Shown: piece after piece, positions 15,426 to 20,623 of the stretch
How positions within the stretch are numbered: the first letter of the stretch is position 1
Layout: every line of letters begins with the position of its first letter
Assembly (NCBI GenBank): GCA_963601575.1
Contig: CAVCFO010000024.1
Coordinates: forward strand, 1-26,897
DNA from: CAG-238 sp963601575
Lineage (GTDB): Bacteria > Bacillota > Clostridia > Peptostreptococcales > Anaerovoracaceae
Length of the DNA: 26,897 nt
Direction: 5' to 3'
Notes under the pieces: generated by a model
What the model was told of the DNA's origin: nothing
The model's database searches: none
The model's input: only the letters and a program-made list of their open reading frames with translations
Made by a program: the position numbers and the translations under genes

Positions 15426-16589
15426 TTACTCGTATGCCGCTTCCAAAATGTCTAGGACGTCCTGCTCGGTTATCTTAAGCGGGTTGATGTCCAGCATGCG
15501 ATATTTCATAGTGCCCTCGACAATTTCGTCAAACATTTTTCTCGACACACCGACTTCCTTCAGCTTCGTTGGGATTCTGATGCTGTCAGCGAGTCTAGAT
15601 ACAGCCTCTGCCGCAAGCTCGGCCGCTTCATCTACCGAGACATCCGAAACGTCTTCTCCAAGCCCGCGGGCAATATCCCGGAATTTTTCCGGACAAGCCG
15701 GCGCGTTTTTCCTTATGCAATATGGGAGGAGCAATCCATTCGCCACGCCGTGAGCCACGTGAGCGATTCCGCCCACAGTTTGCGAAATTCCGTGAACGAT
15801 GCCAAGGCCTCCATTCATAAAGGCTGTGCCCGCCAGCGTGCTTGCCAGCGCCATATCTGTCCTTGCCTGAATATTTTCTTTGTCCGTCACCGCCGTATAA
15901 AGGCTCTTTCCTATCAGCTCAACAGCCTTCAGCGCAAACATGTCTGCTACGGGATTTTCGCGCCTGGAAACATAGCTTTCGATTGCGTGAGTGAGCGCAT
16001 CCATACCCGTTGTAGCCGTGATAAAAGGCGGCGTGTTTATTTGAAGCTCAGGATCTACAAGCGCGAGTTTTGGTATAAGATATTCGCTTGTTATGGACAG
16101 CTTGACGTTCTTTTGGCTGTCTCCGACTACGGCCGCTGCCGTCATCTCGCTTCCGGTTCCTGCCGTGGTCGGAATCGCGATGAGCGGAAGCCCCGGTTTT
16201 GTAACCTGCTTGGTTCCCCCGAAAAGATAATCCCGGCACGACCCTTCATGTGTCATCATCATGCAGACCGTTTTGGCAATATCAATAGGGCTGCCGCCGC
16301 CTACTGCAATAACAGCATCTGCTCCGCTTTGTCTAAGAATCTCTGCAATGCGGTCAATATCTTCTACCGCAGGCTCCGGAACCGATTCTGCCAGTACCTC
16401 AAACTCGACCTTTGCATCTGCAAGGCTTGCCTTTAGTTTTTCGATAATTCCGGATACCGCAACATGTCGTCCCGTGAGAATAAAAACTCTTTTAAACTTA
16501 AATTCTTTGCTCAAAATTTCTCCGAGGTCACGATGAACCCCCGCGCCGAATCGCAGTTTTGTCGGCATTGAAAATGTAAAATCATTCAT
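15426..16589 (-). CDS. Iron-type (group III) alcohol dehydrogenase
   Basis: A 387-residue cytoplasmic NAD(P)-dependent enzyme of the FucO/AdhB/DhaT fold. It has the nucleotide motif GGGSPIDIAK (97-106), IPTTAGTGSE (139-148) and the metal ligands D197, H201 (MDALTHAIESY), H266 (GIVHGIS) and H280 (HVAHGVANG), spaced as in FucO. Start: a TTG at 16610 is in frame, but GAGGG lies 8-9 bp before the ATG at 16589, giving MNDFTFSMPTKL, so I use the ATG. It is the first gene downstream of the sigma-54 promoter and so probably reduces an aldehyde, or oxidises an alcohol, made in this pathway. Members act on lactaldehyde, 1,3-propanediol, 4-hydroxybutyrate or sulfoacetaldehyde, and sequence alone does not decide. 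Confidence 0.9.
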   Translation of the reverse strand: MNDFTFSMPTKLRFGAGVHRDLGEILSKEFKFKRVFILTGRHVAVSGIIEKLKASLADAKVEFEVLAESVPEPAVEDIDRIAEILRQSGADAVIAVGGGSPIDIAKTVCMMMTHEGSCRDYLFGGTKQVTKPGLPLIAIPTTAGTGSEMTAAAVVGDSQKNVKLSITSEYLIPKLALVDPELQINTPPFITATTGMDALTHAIESYVSRRENPVADMFALKAVELIGKSLYTAVTDKENIQARTDMALASTLAGTAFMNGGLGIVHGISQTVGGIAHVAHGVANGLLLPYCIRKNAPACPEKFRDIARGLGEDVSDVSVDEAAELAAEAVSRLADSIRIPTKLKEVGVSRKMFDEIVEGTMKYRMLDINPLKITEQDVLDILEAAYE

Positions 16590-16646
16590 TTGTCCAACCC
16601 TCACATTCAAGTTTTCTATATTAGATACAAATCATATTGAATATAT

Positions 16647-16663
16647 TAGCAAGATTTATGCCA
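16647..16663 (-). promoter_or_regulatory. Sigma-54 (-24/-12) promoter of the alcohol dehydrogenase-flavoprotein operon
   Basis: The minus strand reads TGGCATAAATCTTGCTA. It has the -24 GG and -12 GC with exactly 10 bases between them and matches TGGCAY-N5-TTGCW throughout. The predicted start lies near 16637, giving a leader of about 48 nt to the ATG at 16589. No good -35/-10 pair competes here. Confidence 0.85.
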
Positions 16664-16717
16664 TCCTTATTATCACATTAAATTCCATTTTATGTGTTTT
16701 TCCGAGCATTTTTAGTG

Positions 16718-16730
16718 TTTGTCTAACAAA
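16718..16730. promoter_or_regulatory. Palindrome between enhancer and sigma-54 promoter
   Basis: TTTGT-CTA-ACAAA, a 13-bp inverted repeat about 60 bp upstream of the -24 element. It could be a site for a second regulator or a DNA-bending protein. It is short enough to be chance in this AT-rich DNA. Confidence 0.3.
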
Positions 16731-16755
16731 TTTGTGCTTTAGTTTTTGTTATTTT

Positions 16756-16789
16756 TGCATAATTGCACATAGAATAATGCACGGCTGCA
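16756..16789. promoter_or_regulatory. Candidate enhancer: two phased TGCA-N4-TGCA palindromes
   Basis: TGCATAATTGCA at 16756-16767 and TGCACGGCTGCA at 16778-16789 share TGCA-N4-TGCA, with centres 22 bp apart (two helical turns). They lie about 125 and 147 bp upstream of the predicted sigma-54 start. This spacing is typical for the upstream activating sequence of a hexameric enhancer-binding activator. No activator gene is in the window. Confidence 0.6.
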
Positions 16790-16815
16790 TCGCAATTTTG
16801 CCGGTTTTGGATAAT

Positions 16816-16847
16816 AAAAAAACCGGAGGATATCCGATTTCCTCCGG
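16816..16847 (-). terminator. Intrinsic terminator after the dynamin gene
   Basis: Minus-strand stem CCGGAGGA / TCCTCCGG (arms 16840-16847 and 16823-16830, 9-base loop) is followed directly by seven T. It lies 24 bp after the dynamin stop codon. Confidence 0.9.
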
Positions 16848-16870
16848 CTGTTTCTCGAAATGTTTTTTAT

Positions 16871-18259
16871 TTAGTTTTCATCACCGGCCAGTTCGTTTCT
16901 AAGCCGAGCCAGCTTGTGAACCAGCCTGTTCAGGTCGTTCACACGGCGGATTACCACATAGGTATTTTCTTCGCGGTGCATGAATATGGTATTGAGGGTC
17001 TTTGCAAGCTCATCGCAAAGCGCATCCACGGCAGATCGAAAGCTTCCCCTGAGGTCGCGGCTTCCGTCCTCTGCCACCTCGCCGCCCCGGAAAAAGTCCA
17101 CGCTGCTTATCGTATAGTGATAATTGATTCCGAACATATCCGAAACCTTCTCAGAAAGCATGTTCTTGATATCGTTCATATGTGCCTCTAGCATGCGAGG
17201 GTTGCTGCAAAAGCTCTCGCAAAACTCTGCGGCTTCCTGCCTGATCTGCCCGAAAAACTCGTTAAGCTCAGCAAATTTCTCGTCAAATTGCCTAGCGGGC
17301 ATCTTGAGCGCAGTCCTATAAAGGTCAATCTGCGAAAGCGCGCTCGTGGCAATATCTCTCATCTTTAGTCTTGCAGAATGTTCGATTATCTCCTGCACCG
17401 TTGTTTGGCAGTCTTTTTCTATGGCATCCTTTAGCTCCTTCACTCCTGCCGAGGTTCTTGCGCTCACCGGGAAGATCTGAATTTCTTCAATTCCCATGAG
17501 TTTGCATATGAGACTCCGGCAATATGAGAGGTACTCCGCAAGATCCGATTCGTCAATTGAGTCGATTTTATTTACCGCAAAATAGAATTTCGCCGCATAT
17601 TCCTTTGCATTTTTGAGAAAGTCAATCTCGATTTGGTTGATCGGGCTGTCAACGGAAAGCATGAATATCACAGCGTCGCTTTCCTTTACATAAGAATATG
17701 CCGCGTCCGAGTTCTTTTGGTGGACGGAGCCGACTCCGGGAGTATCGACGAATGTCAGGCCTTTCTTGAGAAAGGGTGACGGGCAATAAAGCGCCACCTT
17801 CGACACGCCAAGGTGGTTGTCGCAATTCTCCTGCTCGTTTATGTAGGATGACATCTCGTCAAATCCGATCTCCTTGATGATTCCGTTGTCAAAATGCACC
17901 GTCGCAGCCTTATCGCCGTACTCGATGGTCGTTACCACAGCGGTTACCGGCACGATGCCCACAGGCAGGATTTTGTCCTGTAGAATCGAATTCACAAGCG
18001 TGCTCTTGCCGCGTTTGAACTGTCCGATGACAGATACGGTGATTTCCTTATTCTCGAGCTTTTCGATGAGCTCCTGTGTTCTGGCAAGTTCTCCGCTTGT
18101 TATTTCATATTTGGAAAATGCCTCCGCCGTATCCTTTACGATATCGAGGATGGGACGCTTCTCCGCCTTCTTCTCGGAACGCAATTGGATGCACTCCAGA
18201 TGACATTCGTCGGTCTCGTATGGGCAGTTTACGCATTTTTGGTTATTAGCAAATGCCAT
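16871..18259 (-). CDS. Dynamin-family GTPase with N-terminal cysteine cluster
   Basis: A 462-residue dynamin-like GTPase. G1 is GQFKRGKS (80-87) followed by TLVN, the switch I threonine is in VPVTAVVT, G3 is DTPG (173-176), and G4 is NKID (231-234). The C-terminal half is helical without a clear transmembrane pair, as in short bacterial dynamins that bind membranes. An unusual feature is the N-terminus: C9, C12, C19 and C23 (KCVNCPYETDECHLEC), which looks like a zinc or Fe-S site placed before the GTPase domain. AGGAGAA lies 9 bp before the ATG. It follows a small ferredoxin gene on the same strand after 71 bp, so a functional pairing is possible. Bacterial dynamins act in membrane remodelling, stress or phage defence; which applies here is not visible. 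Confidence 0.85.
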   Translation of the reverse strand: MAFANNQKCVNCPYETDECHLECIQLRSEKKAEKRPILDIVKDTAEAFSKYEITSGELARTQELIEKLENKEITVSVIGQFKRGKSTLVNSILQDKILPVGIVPVTAVVTTIEYGDKAATVHFDNGIIKEIGFDEMSSYINEQENCDNHLGVSKVALYCPSPFLKKGLTFVDTPGVGSVHQKNSDAAYSYVKESDAVIFMLSVDSPINQIEIDFLKNAKEYAAKFYFAVNKIDSIDESDLAEYLSYCRSLICKLMGIEEIQIFPVSARTSAGVKELKDAIEKDCQTTVQEIIEHSARLKMRDIATSALSQIDLYRTALKMPARQFDEKFAELNEFFGQIRQEAAEFCESFCSNPRMLEAHMNDIKNMLSEKVSDMFGINYHYTISSVDFFRGGEVAEDGSRDLRGSFRSAVDALCDELAKTLNTIFMHREENTYVVIRRVNDLNRLVHKLARLRNELAGDEN

Positions 18260-18280
18260 AAAATTGTTCTCCTAATCTTT

Positions 18281-18300
18281 ATTATATTTGATTATATTTG
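18281..18300 (-). repeat. 10-bp tandem duplication carrying two -10 boxes
   Basis: ATTATATTTG occurs twice back to back, so the minus strand has two TATAAT hexamers 10 bp apart, just upstream of the dynamin ribosome site. It may be a duplicated -10 region of a dynamin promoter; no good -35 was found. Confidence 0.5.
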
Positions 18301-18312
18301 TATGAGTAATTT

Positions 18313-18328
18313 GGCGAGGCTCCTCGCC
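18313..18328. other. Short GC-rich hairpin after the ferredoxin gene
   Basis: GGCGAGG-CT-CCTCGCC, a perfect 7-bp inverted repeat with a 2-base centre (6 bp if the loop is 4 bases), two bases past the stop codon of the upstream gene. No U-run follows on the minus strand. TTTTATTT follows on the plus strand, where no gene ends. It may protect the 3' end of the ferredoxin message or reduce read-through into the dynamin gene. Confidence 0.5.
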
Positions 18329-18330
18329 TT

Positions 18331-18783
18331 TTATTTGTCCGCATAGAATATGCAGCCTGCGCACGCAGGGTCGTCAGCGCGCTTTTCCGCGCTGCACCAA
18401 AGTGGTTTGAGTATAAGGTTCGGGCGAATTTTGTCGCCGGAAAGGGACTTGAGCGCCGCGATCTGGCAAAGAGTTCCCACGAATTCCACATGCTGACCTG
18501 CCTTTACATCGCGCATGGTCTTGCGGTATAGCTTTGGCATATCCCTATTTGCATATTCATCGCTATATTCGTAATATTCCGTAAATTCCGGCAGCTCCAC
18601 CGGGTTAAAAAGCGGGCAGAATAGAACGCAGGCGTTGCACCTGTGGCAGCCATCCTCGAGAATCCAGGCGATGGATTTCTTGCTCCCATCCTCTCTCTCG
18701 TTCATTTTTACGCATCTTTCTTTGCACGCAACCACGCAGGCCGCGCAGCCGTTACAATTTTTCACTCTGTCTGTTAATTGCAT
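18331..18783 (-). CDS. Short FrhB-like ferredoxin protein with two [4Fe-4S] motifs
   Basis: A 150-residue protein. C10-x2-C13-x2-C16-x3-C20 (NCNGCAACVVAC) and C46-x2-C49-x2-C52-x3-C56 followed by P form two [4Fe-4S] motifs. The segment HVEFVGTLCQIAALK (about 98-112) resembles the VxFVGTPCQIAGLK segment of the FrhB/coenzyme-F420-hydrogenase beta family, and C130, C141 and C144 follow. The full family is over 300 residues; this one stops soon after the TLCQ segment, so it is a short form or has lost its C-terminal domain, although the frame ends cleanly. GGAGG precedes the ATG. It lies upstream of the cysteine-bearing dynamin gene. An electron-transfer or redox-sensing role is inferred. Confidence 0.75.
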   Translation of the reverse strand: MQLTDRVKNCNGCAACVVACKERCVKMNEREDGSKKSIAWILEDGCHRCNACVLFCPLFNPVELPEFTEYYEYSDEYANRDMPKLYRKTMRDVKAGQHVEFVGTLCQIAALKSLSGDKIRPNLILKPLWCSAEKRADDPACAGCIFYADK

Positions 18784-18845
18784 TTTGCGCCTCCGATATA
18801 TACTTTCGTAAATTTTATTAAAACATCGATATTACTAACATTCTC

Positions 18846-18874
18846 AAAAAATAAGGCGCGCCTCCGGGCACACC
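18846..18874 (-). terminator. Intrinsic terminator downstream of whiA
   Basis: Minus-strand stem GGTGTGCC / GGCGCGCC (arms 18867-18874 and 18855-18862, two G-U pairs, loop CGGA) is followed by TTATTTTTT. It lies about 145 bp after the whiA stop, beyond the 19-bp tandem repeat. Confidence 0.75.
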
Positions 18875-18920
18875 CTATATAATACTACATTATCGGCTCA
18901 TTTTCAAGCGCCGCCTTTGG

Positions 18921-18984
18921 CCCGCAGGCCTCGTTTTTACCCGCAAGCCTTGTTTTGGCCCGCAGGTCTTGTTTTTCCCCGCGG
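18921..18984. repeat. 19-bp tandem repeat after whiA
   Basis: CCCGCAGGCCTCGTTTTTA-type units start at 18921, 18940 and 18959, with a partial fourth (CCCGCGG) at 18978. The period is exactly 19 bp with a few substitutions. The period is not a multiple of three and there is no ribosome site, so it is non-coding. It lies within the whiA 3' untranslated region, between the stop codon and the terminator. Confidence 0.85.
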
Positions 18985-19017
18985 CAATATCAGGGATAAT
19001 GGTGCTGATATAACCGG

Positions 19018-19974
19018 TTACAATTTTGCGGCTGTTTCTTCTATTCTTTTTATTCTGTTGTTGATTCCCGATTTTTTGAGGGGCGGATTGCATAGCTCTC
19101 CCAGCGCCGTAATGGATATGTCCGGATTTTCCAGGCGGAGCCTTGCCACCTCTCTGAGCTTTTCGGGCAGGGCGTTTATGCCGATTTTTTCGTCGATTTT
19201 TCGGATCGCGGCGACTTGTCTTATGGAAGCTTCTATGGTCTTATCCATGTTCGCATTATCGCAATTTACGCTGCGCTTTGCGGAGCTTACCATCGCCTTT
19301 TTGATTCTGATTTCTTCCATGGCGAATACCTGATTGCTGGCGCCCATGATTGCAAGGGTATCGCTGATATAATCCGCTTTTTTCATGTAGACTACATAGT
19401 GCTTGCCCCGCTTTATGCTCTTGCAGGATAGATCCACGAAGGAATTTATGAGCTTTCTGAGGTCTGTCGCCATATTCTCGGAGCCTAAGACAAATTCCAA
19501 ATCGTAGCCCTTTTCCGGGTCGCTCATGGTTCCCGCGCCCATAAAAACCCCGCGTAGATAGGCTTTTTTGCAGCATTTCGTGCGGACGAGGCCGTCGTAA
19601 ATCCCGTCGGAAAAATAGTTGTTGCCTTCTTTTATGAGGAGCATTCCGGTTTCCCTGAGGATCTGCTCACTGAGGTTGTCTTGGTCTATCGTGATGCTAT
19701 AGGCGTATTTTTTGCCGGTTCTGGCCTTTCCCACAGCCTTTCCTTCGCCGATTTCGAGCTTCGTTTCGATGCCAAAATAATCCTGCAGGAGTTTCTTGTA
19801 GTGCCTTGCTACCGCGGGATTTTCGGTGGTTATCCTGATGTTGAATTTTCCCAGGCCCTGAAGCCCGATGCTGCCTGCCACCCGAAGAAAACCCGAAATT
19901 TCTGCAAGTTCGCAGCATTTTTTCTCCGGGTTTATTCTGGCTAATTCATTTTTCGTATCCTGCGCAAAAGACAT
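19018..19974 (-). CDS. whiA: DNA-binding protein WhiA
   Basis: A 318-residue WhiA, a conserved Gram-positive DNA-binding protein linked to cell division and chromosome segregation (and to sporulation control in actinobacteria). The N-terminal part has the degenerate LAGLIDADG homing-endonuclease fold: SGFLRVAGS, then YLRGVFMGAGTMSDPEKGYD (about 139-158). The C-terminal part has the diagnostic CDNANMDKT segment and the helix-turn-helix ISITALGELCNPPLKKSGIN. Length is normal. AAGGAGG lies about 7 bp before the ATG. whiA normally follows rapZ and the mgfK/yvcK gene; here its upstream neighbour region is non-coding repeat DNA and a surface-protein gene, so it has left its usual operon and has its own promoter. 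Confidence 0.95.
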   Translation of the reverse strand: MSFAQDTKNELARINPEKKCCELAEISGFLRVAGSIGLQGLGKFNIRITTENPAVARHYKKLLQDYFGIETKLEIGEGKAVGKARTGKKYAYSITIDQDNLSEQILRETGMLLIKEGNNYFSDGIYDGLVRTKCCKKAYLRGVFMGAGTMSDPEKGYDLEFVLGSENMATDLRKLINSFVDLSCKSIKRGKHYVVYMKKADYISDTLAIMGASNQVFAMEEIRIKKAMVSSAKRSVNCDNANMDKTIEASIRQVAAIRKIDEKIGINALPEKLREVARLRLENPDISITALGELCNPPLKKSGINNRIKRIEETAAKL

Positions 19975-20054
19975 CCTGCTCCTCCTTCAGCAAGCGGTAG
20001 GTACCGGCAGCCTGCCACTTACCCTCCTTAGAAAAACGGCAATTCTCTGCTTCT

Positions 20055-20082
20055 ATTATAGCAAAGATTTGCCGTCTTTCAA
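20055..20082 (-). promoter_or_regulatory. Sigma-A promoter of whiA
   Basis: Minus strand TTGAAA (20077-20082), 16-bp spacer, TATAAT (20055-20060), with TG one base before it (extended -10). This is one of the best sigma-A promoters in the window. The leader is about 75 nt and contains an additional AGGAGGG with no convincing separate gene. Confidence 0.75.
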
Positions 20083-20144
20083 TATTTTCGAAGAACAAAT
20101 TTAAGGGGCAAAGCGCACCGGACAGAAAACTCTGCCCGCACCTT

Positions 20145-20262
20145 GCGGAATCGCACTGCCGCAATTTTGTCTCTACGCTCGCCTTCCGTTTCTCTTTAGC
20201 GTCGTTGGAAAGCGCCCGGAAAAACTGTTCGCGTGGAGGCTTCGAGGACATAAATTGCTCTG
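20145..20262. repeat. Direct repeat of about 118 bp, copy 1
   Basis: Begins GCGGAATCG (20145), includes CCGCAATTTTGTCTC, and ends GGAGGCTTCGAGGACATAAA continuing to 20262. Copy 2 is at 20414-20530, 269 bp away. The ends are nearly identical and the middle is diverged. The ends are the right and left ends of the hairpin element described at 20291-20388 and 20504-20604. Non-coding: stop codons and ribosome-site context do not support a gene here. Confidence 0.75.
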
Positions 20263-20290
20263 GCGCGCAAATTACATTTCAATTGAATAG

Positions 20291-20388
20291 AAGCCGGCAG
20301 ACATAAATTGCTCGGCGCTTAGTCCTCGGTGCAAACATTTCTTGTTTGCACCTGCGGAATCGCGCTCCCGCAATTTTGTTGCCGGCTT
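20291..20388. repeat. Palindromic hairpin element, copy E2
   Basis: Outer arms AAGCCGGCA / TGCCGGCTT (20291-20299 and 20380-20388), then inner arms ACATAAATTGC / GCAATTTTGT, enclosing a perfect 10-bp hairpin GGTGCAAACA / TGTTTGCACC (20328-20337 and 20343-20352). The whole 98 bp folds on itself. The 79-bp core (20301-20379) recurs at 20516-20593. Confidence 0.8.
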
Positions 20389-20413
20389 TTCATATGTTTT
20401 TCAGACTAGCGAA

Positions 20414-20530
20414 GCGGAATCGTGCTGCCGCAATTTTGTCTCTCCACTTGCCGTCCAATTCACATCCGCGGTGTTGGATGCCGGCATAAAAACTATTCGC
20501 ATGGAGGCTTCGAGGACATAAATTGCTCTG
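20414..20530. repeat. Direct repeat of about 118 bp, copy 2
   Basis: Counterpart of 20145-20262: begins GCGGAATCGTGCTGCCGC and ends in ATAAATTGCTCTG. Its last 27 bases are the left end of hairpin element E3, so repeat and element overlap. Confidence 0.7.
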
Positions 20531-20604
20531 CACTTAGTCCTCGGTGCAAACATTCCTGTTTGCACCTGCGGAATCGTGCTGCCGCAATTTTGTCTCGACG
20601 CCTC
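20504..20604. repeat. Palindromic hairpin element, copy E3
   Basis: Outer arms GAGGCTTCGAG (20504-20514) and CTCGACGCCTC (20594-20604) pair at 10 of 11 positions. The core repeats E2 with few changes, including the GGTGCAAACA / TGTTTGCACC hairpin and GCGGAATCGTGCTGCCGC. It lies 20 bp past the surface-protein stop codon, so it may end or protect that transcript. A minus-strand TATAAT at 20605-20610 borders it. Confidence 0.8.
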
Positions 20605-20623
20605 TTATTATACACCAAATTTT

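Noticed and set aside
15426..16610. TTG start of the alcohol dehydrogenase at 16610
   Set aside because: The ATG at 16589 has GAGGG at the right distance and gives the usual family N-terminus.
18921..18984. CRISPR array
   Set aside because: The 19-bp units are contiguous with no spacers, and no cas genes are nearby.
19960..20020. GTG-initiated leader peptide upstream of whiA after AGGAGGG
   Set aside because: The spacing to the GTG is too short, the frame runs into whiA without a sensible product, and there is no regulatory amino-acid run.
19946..20251. Open frame of 101 codons (minus) overlapping the whiA start
   Set aside because: It runs through the hairpin repeats, the whiA promoter and the ribosome site, has no ribosome site of its own, and its sequence is just translated repeat DNA.
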